Shown here piece by piece: positions 1-12,366 of a stretch of 64,000 nucleotides of DNA. Within the stretch, counting starts at the first letter, position 1, and every line of letters starts with the position of its first letter. A program made the translations under genes and the position numbers. The notes below the pieces were generated by a model. That model did not search any database and was not told the DNA's origin. It saw only the letters and a program-made list of their open reading frames with translations. Source of the stretch: Antennarius striatus (taxonomy: Eukaryota; Chordata; Actinopteri; Lophiiformes; Antennariidae). The DNA lies in assembly GCF_040054535.1 (NCBI RefSeq), contig NC_090783.1, forward strand, positions 2,586,001 to 2,650,000, written 5' to 3'.

Positions 1-22
1 ACCATCCTGTTCTGCTCTCTAG

Positions 23-1035
23 GCACACCGCTGCTTAACAGCCGGCCTCAATAGAGCCTTGGGGAAGCCTGTACAGGACAGTGCGCTGAGGGGTTGTACA
101 GCTGTGTTACAGAACCGGGATATTGCCACTTCTTTCAGGTTTGGTCTCCACCAACAACAAACAAGGGTGATAGGAGGCAGATCCTGGTCAGGAGGGCTTT
201 CCCTCACTGGTAACAATGCCCAGGACTTTCAGAATTGGCTGAGTACTCTCAGGGATGTTCCCGATGTTGTTCGGTTCTCCGTAAGACCATTATACGAGCT
301 GGTGTCAGACCGAAGCAAGAGAAGCGGATTGAAGACTGCCATAGAGGAGTATATAGCGAGCTTCGGCATCATTCCTCCATCCACACCACTGCCTTGTGGC
401 CTACCAAATGTGAATACTAACTGCTGTCCCACACGAACATGGCGGGCAACTCTGTCGGTCACCATCGTCCGAGCCTGGGGTCTGAACGGCCGTGGTATCC
501 GTAGAACGAGGGGGTGCGTAGAACACAATTCAAGATTCAGAAGGAAGGGACATTTAACACAAATAAATGCAATAAATTGATATCAGTGGCTTTCCTACTT
601 CCAATTCACAGGTATGTTAGGATGTGGTATGGATCCTTCAACTACAGGACTCGCACCATAAGAAGGGATAACAGCCCACATTGGAACGATCGTGTTAATC
701 TTGGCGAGGTAAATTTATAGTCTTAACCTGCTCAAAAGTGAGTGCCGGTCAGAAAAGCACACATTTCACCAGAAGCACAGTGTAGATTATTGGTTAAAAC
801 TTTGCTTGTATTTTTGAAGGTTGACACATACTTTGCTTTGAGGATTGAAGTGTGGAATGACCACTGGCCTAGAGATGAGTTCCTGGGGTCCTGCACGAGA
901 AGACTGCAACAGGGGACCAATAGAATCACCTGTTCAATCCAAAGGGGGGGCATCGAGATCATATACACAATGACCTGCGATTGGCACCTGACTGGAAGCA
1001 GATGCAACGCGTACCTACCCTCTCCAATAAGATGA
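23..1035 (+). CDS. perforin-1-like, 3' part (end of MACPF/EGF-like region and C2 domain)
   Basis: Perforin is a secreted pore-forming immune effector: a MACPF domain, an EGF-like shelf and a C-terminal calcium-dependent C2 domain. The gene enters from the left. An acceptor (pyrimidine tract then AG at 21-22) opens an exon at 23 that reads through HQQQTRVIGG, then FSVRPLYELV and SGLKTAIEEYI, the conserved end of the MACPF region, then NCCPTRTW and the first C2 strand LSVTIVRAWGL. The C2 domain resumes at about 611 (YVRMWYGS, then NSPHWND), donor at 709, acceptor before 817, then LRIEVWND, DEFLGSC, GGIEIIYTMTC, stop at 1033-1035. AATAAA lies at 1431. The join between about 490 and 611 is unclear: no pair of sites restores the usual aspartate-bearing loop, so the copy could be a pseudogene or a divergent member. 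The family call is firm; functionality is not. Confidence 0.75.
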
Positions 1036-2805
1036 GGCATGACAGAAATGACTAATGTCTTTAAATGCAACCAATCAAATAGCGTCACATGGTTCAAGTT
1101 GTATCCGTTTTTGGGCTGGTATTAATTAGAGGTGTAGCGTTTAATTCATATATTCCACATGCTTCACTTATAAATGTGCAGATTTGTATGGGTGTCTCAG
1201 TTGAATTCAGTTGCAGTTTGGTATTCCTACATATTTATCACATAAAGTGACTTCTCAGCCAGTTTCTGAGGTCGTAGTGCTTTTTGATCAGGTTTAAAAC
1301 TTTGCTGGAGGGGGACACGCCGGGAAAGAGATTTGGCTTTGTCATTAAATTGGTTCGGTGCGGTTTATTTCCTGCATCTGTGTTCAAAACTGTCATTAAA
1401 GGTACATTTTTGTGTCATCTTATACCAATGAATAAAATAAAGCCTCTCCGGAGCAATTTTTATGCTTTTGATAATGGAGTGCATAAAATTACAGCAACAT
1501 ATTAATGATCAAAATATGGACTCATAGCCAATACTTTGACTTTCTTCATTTTTTCCTTTTGAATGACGACATAAACACCTATCCAGCTACACACAGAGGT
1601 CCCTCTTAGCCAATGGGATGCCAGGATACTAGGTAAGATCCAATGGCAGAGCAGCTATAAGAATGTTGCGTTCAGGAACCTTTGGGAGCTGCGAGTAGCA
1701 GCCCATACTGTATTTTTGCCTTTCGTTACTGGAAATTTCTTTCGTCACTAGAGGCAATATTTTCATGTTGAGGCGTTTCGTAAGTAGAAAATTTCGTATA
1801 TAAAGACATTCGTAGGTAGGTCGGGAGATATTATTATTATTATTATAATTACACTTTTACATTTGATAAACCTTTGGTATAAATATGACCTAAATCATCC
1901 AGTATTTCTCACACTGCCAATCTTAGCCAAAAGGCCGATAAGGCCTACATGTTGCTAGATGCTACTAAGCTAACAACTACTAGACTAATAGCTAATGCCC
2001 ATTGTGGAGCACAGCTAGCTTGTTTAGCTAGGTGAGGCATGGCATAATTAAATAAGGCTTTCTTATTTTACTGCAAACGTGGATTAAAATTTGACCTACA
2101 AAACCACAAACATCACTTTAAATGTAAATTAAATTAAAATTTAAGGTAAAAAAAAATTGCTTGTAAATATAAATTGGAAATGGCAATCCCCATCCGTCTT
2201 CTAACATTCTTAGTTTCATAAATTTGAAGGAATTGTATTCGTAAAAAATATGACATTTATAATATAATACAGATAATAAACGCGTTTTAAAGAAAACCAC
2301 AAGTGTTTCACATTTTTATGGACATGTTAATTCTTTATGGTTCTTGCTCCCTGTTGTCAAGGTTTCCTGTGCGGCGTTTACGCACTCTGTAAAAACCAGC
2401 TCCCGCTGTGACCGCTGGATTCCTTCCTCTCATCTTTGGGAATGCCAATTTATTTTTATTTTTTTCCAAACGAAACCGCCTGGAGACGGTGTGATCCTCT
2501 CCCCCACCACCTCCCCGTCCACACCGGACACGCTGTCTTGACACACGTGGATCTCATTTGCGGGACTGTGTGGCGTTAAAGCCTTGACAGCACCGCAGTT
2601 TCCGTAGAGGAAATGATGGAGAATGAAAGTTTCTGACGCCTCTCAGTTGTTGTTTTTTTCCCCGGGACTATTAGCAGTAGAACTGGAGATCATTGTGCGT
2701 TTTTCGTGTTTTGCTCATCTTCATCTTAACGCGTTGATACCGTGAAGATGAAAAAACCTGCATGGATTTTGGATTCATAGGGTCTGAAATGTCTCAGGAT
2801 TGGAA
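1036..2805. other. perforin-like 3'UTR and intergenic DNA
   Basis: AATAAA at 1431-1436, with further AATAAA-like copies just after it, probably ends the perforin-like transcript. The remainder is AT-rich with no supported exon. It contains one U2 snRNA-like fragment (listed separately). The stretch from about 2540 to 2805 is the probable 5'UTR and promoter of the next gene; no clear TATA box was seen. Confidence 0.5.
1916..1945 (-). pseudogene. fragment of U2 snRNA 5' end
   Basis: Read on the minus strand, positions 1938 to 1920 match 19 consecutive bases of the vertebrate U2 snRNA 5' region (TCGGCCTTTTGGCTAAGAT), with weaker similarity to either side. The remainder of U2 (branch-site pairing region, Sm site, stem-loops III-IV) is not recognisable, so this is a truncated retro-copy at most and not a functional snRNA. 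Confidence 0.45.
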
Positions 2806-5800
2806 ATGCAGCTCCACGCATGTTTGTTGCTTTTTATTTTCACAACAGGTAAGGAAATCTGTCCGGTCCTGGCCTCCTTTTATTATCACTAATAATAAAC
2901 AGCCTTTAAATGGGAGCTAAAACTCTTTCCTTTTTATCATCGTCTACTGCTGTTACATGAAGTCAAACAATGTAGTTTGTGGTGGAACGAGACTAATCTG
3001 AAGGTAATGACCCAATAACATCAGGATGCCAGAGTAGGGAGTGTTTTTATCCACGGAAACGACACAAAATAAATCGGTATAAAATTCAAAATAAAAAGAT
3101 ACAACTACTTACTGTGTTTAAAATTTATTTATAAGCCAAAATGGACAGTTTGTACAGTTTGTGGCAGCTTCATTGCCTCACGCGAAACCCATCAGATGAT
3201 TAAAAGTCTAATAATAAAGGTGGACACTAGGGAGAATTTCCAATTGAACTTTTTTAAGTGATTATTTTGGCCTTTTTGCATCATTAGTGTAAAATGACTT
3301 GAAACTGGAAATCAGTTCGCTCCTGTAATGCAGTTCATCTGTCCTGTTATGCTGACAGACCCTCACTCAATTATCCTGCTTATTGAGTTAGTATGTTTGT
3401 GTTCACTCCCCGATCACAAGTTTGATCTGATTATTATAATTTTTTGTGTCAGTGAAGGCATGTAAAGTGCTTTTTGTTAACAGTGGCAGAAGAATATCAT
3501 AGTGTAGCCGTGGAAACCTGTTGAGAAATCCAATTCCTTATCTAGACTGAGAGACCGAGATATTTGTGTGGCGATTTCCATTCTGTCCTTTCTCACCCCG
3601 TCTCTTTCTGTTTCTGTTTGTTCCTCGTCTTCCAGTCCAGGAAAATGAGAGTACCCCGTCAGATTGGGAGTCCACGACACATCCGGGCCGAGACCTTTTA
3701 CGTTCGTCTCAGACAGGAACCAGCTTCTCAAGAACCGCATCCATTGGTCAGGACGTGGTGAGAAGGACGAAAAGCGGCAGCCGAGGTCCGGAGGAGTGGA
3801 CTTCTGGGACCCGGTTTATGTCTAGTCCCTCCTCTCAGGACCAGGGGCTGCTGCACCCCACGTCACCCCGTCAGGGACTCTCCACGGCTGGGAATGCCGA
3901 TAGGGAAACTATCTCTTTTCCTGAGGAAGGGCCGAACAATCAAACGGAAACATCTGGAGCTGCTCACCTCGCCGACGGTCCTGTGTCTGCTAGAGAGAGA
4001 ACACACCCTTATTTTCAGCTAACGTCCACCGCGCACACACAGTTTGACACATCGCACTCAGCAAACACAGAAACAAACACACACACTGAGATCCCACAAA
4101 CCCAGATGGGCTCAAAACACACAACAGCCAGCGGCACAGAAATGCATGAATATACCAACGCTCAGACCCCTGAAATATCTGCAACAACGCGAGCTTACCC
4201 AACCGTGTCCCGCTCCAGTGTCCCAAACTTCACCCCTTCTAAACCAGAACTGCCTCCCTGGACGACACTGGAGAGTCTCACCATGGCTAGCCCACCCGTT
4301 GGGGCCGTCAGTGGGTCACCTGGAGACACGTTACCCCACTCCTGGAGAAACCAGAGAGGCACAGACCAACTGGACGCCAACACGACCTCTGCTGTCACTT
4401 CCGACCTTTTAAAGTCGCCGACCGAACCCCAACAGAGCGACTTGAGTACCCCACGCACCGACACCGAACCCACTCCGTCATCACTTTCACAGGAACCCAA
4501 CGAGATCCATCCATCCTCCACCTACATCACAGCGTCTGACGCTGACACTGCCACGCCAAACATTCACCAGACTGACTCACGGACGTCCGCCGCGTCAGAT
4601 GGTATCGGTCACACCTTTGCGATGGTGTCCGATGATGAACCTCTGAACACAGAGAGGCTTCAGTCTCTCTCGTCTTCCCCAATAACTCAAACCAAATTTC
4701 CCCAGAGCGCGGTACCTTCCCCTCTCACATCCACGTCAGACGAGACGACTACCAACGCCATCCCGTCGTTGCCTGGCAGCCAAGGCGTCTCTGATCGGAC
4801 TGTGACGGGTTCTTCTACACCAACGTCACGGATGTTGGGCGACATGGTCCAGAACTCGGCTTCACCTACAGGACTCACTGCTGACACTGAACCTCACACA
4901 CGACATCCGACTTTGACACTCTTATATGACCACTCACACTCAAATCCACTGACTCCCACTCCGCATTTGTCATCCAGCACATCCGTAAACGTATCTACAT
5001 CTTCTCACACACTCCAGACACACATGGGTACCACACACCGCACCCGATCGTCATCGCCGTCGCCCCCCGTGACCTCCGAACCTGCCATCCACGCACCACT
5101 CATCGACCACACCACCACGCTCACTCCCACACAGACGCCAACCATCAAGTCTACAACGTCACACACAACTCTTGCAACGTTAGATCATCCAGACACACAA
5201 AGAGACACCGGTCTGGAAGGAGTGGAGAAAGACCAGGAGATTTTGAATCACAGCAACCCAACCACATCAACTCCTACTGCTGGACCCACAAGCCGGACAA
5301 GACCCCATCCCGTTCAGGAGAACCCAACAGCAGTCACGCCTCCTGCACCGGCCTGGAGCGCCACAGCTACTCCAATGCCGCCCAAGGTCTACGTGGTGCC
5401 AGATGAGCCTGCGGCCATCAGAGGTGTGTTTGTGTGAAGTTGCCTCCACCTGCGAGGAGGTGTTATTGTTTTCCTTGTTAGTCTGGATTACCCAGAAGCA
5501 CATATGACGGGGAAGAAACAGTTAGGTTTTGGAGAGGATGCAGATAAACGGGCAAATGAAGGCTTATTTTACTTTGATATTTAACAAAAAGAGCTTTTTT
5601 TAACCTATTTTCATCAATTGCACAAAAATGTCTTTTAGAACAAACACCCCTTCTAATAAATCTTTTTTTTAAATATATATTTTGTAATCAGAAACAAGCA
5701 AGACAAACTGATACAACGCTCATTGATTCATACCAAGTAAATTAAATTAAAATAAAAACAAAAAATAAGAATCAAATCAGTCAAAACGGAACAAAAAGCC

Positions 5801-7655
5801 AAAGCATGTACATAAAAATCAGTAATTGACACAAAGTGTAACCCAAGTCATTGTTTGATTTGCAAATATAACCCAAGTAAAATAAAAATAAGATTATTAA
5901 AAAAAGAATAAAAAATTAATGTTCTAAATAAAAACAATTGTTACATCATCATCTGACTTTCTCTTTCCTTCTTTTGCGTTTTGCTGTTAAAGCCTTTTTG
6001 TTCATGAGTTTTGTTGTAACTGAGTCCTTTTCTCGTTCTGTCCAGTGGAGTCCATCGATCTGTTGCTGCAGATCGTCGTTGAAGACTCCACATCTGCTTC
6101 AGCTTCAGGCCTGGAGGAAGATGCTGCTGCTTGGGTGAGGGCTTATATGAAGACACGCAGACACAAACATGGTAATGAACATGTTATTACAATTGATTTA
6201 GTAACTGCTGTTGTCATTTTCTTATATATTTCAGCTGGAACCAAACCTCCAGAGAGCGCCGGGGTTCGACAGGCTGCTGGGAGTCTGGAGCAGGTGAGGG
6301 TCTACAGAAAGAGATATCGAGGAGCCGTAGAGCTGTTATTTGACATTAAATCATAAACTAGTTTGGTAATTTACTATGTTTTTATAAATTAATTTGTGAT
6401 CAAATCCGTCCTGACATTCCTGTAACTCAGCCATCCCATCATTCACTGCCCTGCTGTTCTTCCAGTGGCCACGCCGTGCAGACGCTGGTTCGGTTTCAAA
6501 CCAGCGGTGCCCTGCGGTGGATCGGCTCCAGCGGACCCGCCTCACTGCTGGAAAGAACGGGATTGGCTCAAGCTCTGCGGGAGGGGAGGAGCTTGAAATC
6601 GTCCGTAATCACCAACATCACGCTCGGAGGTAGGTTTGAGAATTTACAGAAATAAATGCAGCACGCTATGTGTGCTCAGCGGTTTGTTGTTAGAAGGGGA
6701 ATTCCAGTCTTAACTTAATAACTAAATTGACCCAGTTAAAGGCAGACTGGAGTGAACACAACTCTGGTAGACTGTAATCTGATTCATGTGCCCTCATCAC
6801 TATTAAATCTATCACTGTAGTCATCCTGCTGCTCTGGTCTAGTTTTGTCCTTGAACATCTCATCCTTCCAGGCCTGCAGGGTGAAGTGTGTGACTGGTTG
6901 CTGCAGTGTCAACCTGGCTACAGGTGTGTGTCCCGACCTGGAGCATCAAACTACAGCTGCTCCTCCATCTGCCACTTTGACCACTGCCACCACCACGGGA
7001 TCTGCACACACCACCCGGGTCAGTTCCCAGTTTGCCGGTAAGAACCCACAAAGGAACCCGTTTTCTGTCATTAAGTAGTTTTTTAGGTGTCATGCATCAA
7101 CCTGTTGGTCTGTGTGTGTGTGCTAGCTGCCTTGTAGGACAAGACTTCTGGTTCATGGGTCAGAGGTGTGACACCAGGATGACTCACGCGCGCCTGGTGG
7201 GAAGTTGCCTCGCCATCTTACTCATCATGGTGACTCTGATCGGCGTTCTGGCGTTTGTGGCGGTGCGACGCTATCGTGCCGTTCTGATCCAGGCCAAAGT
7301 GGATCAGACTCGGAGCAGGTAGGCACCCACTCAGTGTTCAGTGAGATCATGGCTGCAATTACAGTCGTGACCACTGGGTGGCGCATAGTCAAGTAGATCT
7401 TCACCCACTGAGGTAAAAGCTGTGATGTGGACTCACACACTGGATGTGCAAATAACCATTCAGTGCAATAAATAAATAAGAAACTGTGAACTGAACTGTG
7501 TTGCACCACGTTAATCTGGTCTTTGCTGGAATGTTTTATTAAAGTAGAGTTAGATATATTGTAACAAAAGCTTCTTTATATTCCTCAATTTTTTTTTTGC
7601 AGCATACTCGGATGAAATGAAACAAATACAACAAACGTTGCTCATCCCGTGTGTG

Positions 7656-7704
<49 letters not shown>

Positions 7705-9591
7705 CGTGCATGCATGTGTGTGCGCGAAGCTATCGCAGGTTCAACCATTTCGACGAGCTGTCGGGACGTTTCTGGTTGCGTTCGTGGGCGGGGTCGGCAG
7801 ATTCGCTCGACAACCCCGCCTTCACACGCTCCGACGAGTTACTGCACCTGCGGACGCTTGACCGCCCCTGCTGTTACCATGACGACACGCTGTCGCTGCC
7901 CTCCACTTGCCCCAGTCATGGAGCCCGCATCAATACGATCTACCTGCACAGGTGAATGCGTGCATCCGAAACGCATATTATAATATGGATGCAATATCCG
8001 CAGCGTTAAATCGACTCCCGTTCAAGAAGCATCAATTATAGACAGACGCAAAATCACTGTCCCCTTGTGTGTTAGATTTATTGGCTAAACATGCTATGCA
8101 TCAGCTGTTTGAAAAAAAACGGATGAATCCGAACGATTTCAATCGATCAGCGCAACAGTTTTGGAGTTTCTTTCCACATTAACACAAAAAACTGCTTTTA
8201 AAGATTCAGCCTCCCACATTAGAGTGCAAGTCAGATGTTGGTGAAACGCTCTGCAAACCTTCACAGATTTACTTTTTTTTTTTTTTGCTAAGGCCTACAT
8301 TTGCATAAAGTCCATGCCTGAGGTCCAGTTCTGACCCAAAATGCAACAAAAGCTGAATTTAGTCTTCTCGGATCCACCAGGATGAGACCCTGATCGTTCA
8401 GGGTTCTGCTCTGTGGAGCCAGGTATCTAACTTTGTACTTGTGGCGTTTGTGGCTCAGCAATTCATCCGGAGGAGGAAGAATGATTTGCTTCTCGGGCCA
8501 CTAAATAAATCAGAGGAGAAAACGTCAGAGGAAGATGAATCATCCATCTGTAGGTCTACATCAGAACTTCTAAAAGTTCTGCAGACTTGGCTCAAACCTG
8601 CCGTCTGTGGGCAACAGAGCAATTTGGAATCAACCTTGAGAAGCACTGAAGTTGCTGGGAAACCTGTCAGCAAACAAAGTTGCTTATGTACACATCCAGC
8701 GCTGATATTACATTTCAAAGACACTGAGAACACTGGTTTTATTCTGACCTCATGTTTCTGGCCGAGAGATGTTCATTCTCCTGACGCTTCTATAAATACT
8801 CCGAGAACATCTATGGAAAATATTTGACTCTGTTGCGTCTAATTGCTTCACTGTGTTCATCCTGCAGGAACTGAGATGTATTGATATCTGAAAAGTGTTT
8901 TAAAAAAAAAAGACCTGTGTAGCTGAGTTAATATATATTATTATTATCACTCTATTATTACTGATTTAGTAATGATTGATTTTTAAATTTAAGAGCACAA
9001 TCAAGACCATTTAGTGACATTAAACATCATGTGTGGAAGAAATGCGTAAAAACAATTTTAAATAAAGTGAATATTTAAATAAATTGTAAATATATAATAT
9101 AATTCAAGATCAATTAATGGAGTACATTCCTAACCTTTACTTTTGGTTATTTTTTGTCCATATCTGTTTTAACAATCTATAAATGCATGCTTGTAAGTAT
9201 GTGTGGATTTGTTAATGCCCCTTGGACCTTCTGCCCCCTGCAGCTCTCAGTACGGGTGGAGGGGGAGTGAGGTGAGCATGGGGGACGGCGTGCTGGACTC
9301 GGGTAAGGCCAGCGACCTGTCTGTCTGCAGCTGGCCTGTGGAACCCATTCACTGGACTCCCTTCCCACTCCTGCAGCAGCTGGCCTCCCACAGGACTCCC
9401 CCGGTGAGTGTTCACATTTAATTAAAAGCGATCCTCAGGCTTTAGCGGAGGAACACGCCCTACTTCCCTATCTTCTAATAAATTCTTTGCTCTGTTGTTT
9501 CCCTTTTTGACACCAGGTGAGGATGTCACGACCACGCTCCTACTGCGAAGGCATGGAGCTGGTCGACCTGGGGAGGAGCTGGACGGCTTGA
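2806..9591 (+). CDS. mucin-like SEA/EGF single-pass membrane protein (interphotoreceptor matrix proteoglycan 2-like)
   Basis: Ten coding exons with continuous phase: 2806-2848, 3636-5423, 6046-6134, 6235-6293, 6466-6629, 6872-7037, 7127-7318, 7730-7951, 9244-9403, 9517-9591; about 985 residues. Residues 1-14 are a signal peptide (MQLHACLLLFIFTT). Residues 15-610, one 1.8-kb exon, are Ser/Thr/Pro-rich and mucin-like, suited to dense O-glycosylation. Residues about 611-714 look like a SEA domain; 715-790 are cysteine-rich and EGF-like (CDWLLQCQPGYRC, HHHGICTHHPG). A membrane helix follows (LAILLIMVTLIGVLAFVAV). The conserved cytoplasmic tail contains SADSLDNPAFTRSDELLHL and ends SYCEGMELVDLGRSWTA. 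Large mucin exon, SEA, EGF, helix and short tail is the plan of IMPG2, the photoreceptor-matrix proteoglycan, but only one SEA domain is visible and the gene name is a best guess. The gene model is sound. Confidence 0.72.
7650..7697. repeat. (TG)n microsatellite abutting a splice acceptor
   Basis: A nearly pure TG run sits 30-80 bases upstream of the exon starting at 7730. The intervening bases are also TG-rich, and the acceptor AG (7728-7729) lacks a normal pyrimidine tract. Confidence 0.9.
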
Positions 9592-9826
9592 CATCAGAGA
9601 TGAAGATGACTCAAATCTGGAATCAGGACTTAGTTTGTGCCGACTTTCTTTTTAATGACTGGTGTAACAGAACGTGTAAATGTGTATATAAGTGTAAATT
9701 TTCTGTCCCATTTAAATTTCACCCTGTTTCTATATGGTCATTTTGATCAGATGTAAGATACACTGTAAAAACTGAAATATAAAGAGGCTGTAAATGTGTG
9801 TGACACATGGCCTTATATAATGATCT

Positions 9827-9832
9827 AATAAA
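9827..9832 (+). promoter_or_regulatory. polyadenylation signal of the SEA/EGF membrane protein gene
   Basis: AATAAA 236 bases downstream of the stop codon at 9589-9591, the first good signal in the 3'UTR. Confidence 0.6.
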
Positions 9833-10790
9833 TCCAAAGATTGCATGGAACAAAAATGAATACAGCATGTTTTAATGAGTTATTACTTAGTTATACTTAA
9901 CACACATATATTGCATTTCTAATGTGTGGTCCTGTGTGCAAATCTATTGTAAGATGCATTGTTAAAAACCCCCAAAGGGCTTCTCTGCTGCTGGGCCCCC
10001 TATTCTGGCCTTTGTTCATGTTCTATGGTGCAAGCTTGGCCACATTTGTTCTAAGAATGTTTAACAGACAATAGATTACCTGGGAGGCTTCATGGGGTAG
10101 TGAACACACACACACACACACAAACCAGCTGATTCTATTCAAATGGAATGCTACAGGGACACACTGGCAATATAGGCACATATAAACCTTATATCGCAGT
10201 CCTATAATGGGCCAAAACCTTGGAATGTGAATAGGGAATGATTGATTTGAAGAGGGAATAAAGAAAGAGAGTGCCTGTGCATTAAAGGGAGAGAAATCCA
10301 GAGATAGAGGGATGAGTGAAAAGTGGACAGAAGCTGCATGGTAGCTTCTTCCATTTACGGTCTTCATCAGAGCTCAGAGCCAAGCCGGTGGATATGACCA
10401 CTGCGGGGAGTGTGCATGCGTGTTGTAAAGAATGCATGAGTCATGCGTGCCAACGTGAGAAGGTATGAATTTGAAAGGAAGAGAATTTAAAAATGCATGT
10501 TGAGCAGGAGTTGGTATAAAGTTTTTTTTTTCCCCAAATGTTTCTGTTTTCTCCCTTTTTAAAAATCTGTTTGGTGCTGATGATGATGCATTAGTCGAGT
10601 GACAAACCTAAAGCAGGCTTCTCACACACATCTACAGCCTTTAAAAGGGAGATTCATTCATTTCCTCAGACTGGTCACATGACCAGTGGGGCGCATTCTT
10701 CTGCCCATGTGACTTGTGGCCAATATCTCCTTATATGGACGTCATCCAAAGGAACCCTTAAAGGGATGATGTCCTGCCCTCTCATTACTC

Positions 10791-10847
<57 letters not shown>

Positions 10848-12208
10848 TGCATTCAGTGTCTATCTAGAGCTGGATTATACCCGTCTGAAAAGCAAATTCC
10901 CTGAGTGTCTCCTTTACTCCTATCGTTGCATCCCCCCCATCATACTTGATGACACTGTGTGTGTGTGTGTGTGTGTTTGTAGGTCTGTGTGGTCACTTCC
11001 TGCATGCGTTTGCAGAGGTGAGGCGCTGTGAGAGCCTGCTTCCTGTCTTCTCTGGTGAGCCGGCTCCCAAATATCCTTATTAGGAACACATAGAACCAGT
11101 GAGAATTCCAAGTGTAAGTTTATGAGTCTTTGTCTGGTGCCCTTATTGAGTTAAAACAGCGCCCAGACCAACCCATTTATTCTCAGGACAATTTATAGGG
11201 ACGAGCTCTGCAGGAGGATTCCCAACAGTGTCATCAAGACATAAATGACATCCACAACTATCAGTTGAAAGGCAAGCGTTTGTTTTATTATTTGACACAT
11301 TCAGGTGTGTGAATGGGTACGTATGCAGGTACATAAACGTGAGTCACATACGTGAGTCATGATTTCGTAGTAGGCCTCATGCCAGACGTAGGTTTGCTCC
11401 ACGTATTAACCACCTGCCTTTGACCTCACTAAGACAGGCAATCTACCCCCCTCACACCCACCCCCCTTGTCTGCCTGCTTAAACACCACCAGCCAAGTGA
11501 TGAGAGATAACAGATTTTCAGCTACTGGAGTATTTAGTGTGAACATACCCCCCTTTTCACCACCACCCTATGGCTGTGTGTTGGATATCAGACTCACAGC
11601 CAGTCAGGGTGTTAACAGAGCTGTCAGCGACCCTGACACCTCACGTCCTGGTCTCCCTAACTGTGGGGATCCGGCGTGAATTTGCAGTTTTTTTTTTGGT
11701 GTAATCCAGCTCTACTGCAGCCTATGTCCTGAACTTCTTTTAAAAGATGAATTATAGATCTGTTTTGTCTGTGTGCTGCATTTAAATATCCACCCAGGAC
11801 ACCCAGAATAGAAAACGTAAGTATAAGAATATGATGTGGTTATGACCAGAATATGCAGATTCCTTTCCAATATGGGTGATTTAATGTGTGGACTGAAATA
11901 AATCAAAATATGCTCTAGGAAAAGAACAAATAAAATTGCATAAGAGCAAATATTTAAATTTGTTTTTTTTACTCAATGTTTGCTGTGCATGGCTGATCTT
12001 TAAACAGGCTTTGACTCATCCTCCGCTGTGACGTCACAGCATGTTTACGCACGATGCTGGACAAACATCAAAACGTTACCCCATTTAACACCGAAAAACC
12101 CCTGATTGATAGTATTGATACCAGATTAGTTCTCATGTTCGTCCCCTCTGTCCTGACAGAGCGCAGAAGCCGTCTCCCTGTGAGCCACACCCAGTGGATG
12201 CAGCGGAA
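9833..12208. other. intergenic DNA upstream of beta-actin
   Basis: No supported exon. It holds a (CA) run at about 10104-10122, a long (GT)n at 10792-10846 and a shorter one at 10957-10976. Open frames here are short and low-complexity. Distal actb regulatory DNA is likely, but no specific site is assigned. Confidence 0.5.
10792..10846. repeat. (GT)n microsatellite
   Basis: Uninterrupted GT dinucleotides for about 55 bases in intergenic DNA. Confidence 0.95.
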
Positions 12209-12280
12209 CCAATCAGAGGACGCCGTGAGGAAAGTTCTCCTTTTATGGAGAGTGGCTGCGGCGCAAGCTCTAATAAAGAT
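12209..12280 (+). promoter_or_regulatory. actb: beta-actin core promoter: CCAAT box, CArG box, TATA-like element
   Basis: CCAAT at 12209-12213 is followed by a perfect CArG box (SRF site) CCTTTTATGG at 12239-12248 and a TATA-like TAATAAAG at 12271-12278. This order and spacing is the signature of vertebrate cytoplasmic actin promoters, where SRF/MRTF links transcription to the G-actin pool. Transcription start is inferred near 12300. Confidence 0.8.
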
Positions 12281-12299
12281 CCTGCAATTTATTGGCCTT

Positions 12300-12366
12300 C
12301 ATTGCAGTACAGTCCAGACTTCACACCCGACGGGTCTCAGTCCTGCTAGAACCGAACCTCACACAG
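12300..12366 (+). other. actb: beta-actin non-coding exon 1
   Basis: The 3' boundary is the donor CACAG|GTAAGA at 12366/12367. The 5' boundary is approximate, inferred from the TATA-like box. A non-coding first exon followed by an intron of roughly 0.9 kb is the standard vertebrate actb arrangement. Confidence 0.6.

Noticed and set aside
8441-8827. Plus-strand open frame of 128 codons in an intron of the SEA/EGF membrane protein gene
   Set aside because: No acceptor/donor pair in a phase joining the neighbouring exons, no recognisable motif; treated as chance.
10023-10367. Minus-strand open frame of 114 codons between the SEA/EGF gene and actb
   Set aside because: Contains a translated CA microsatellite, no homology recognised, no splice signals.
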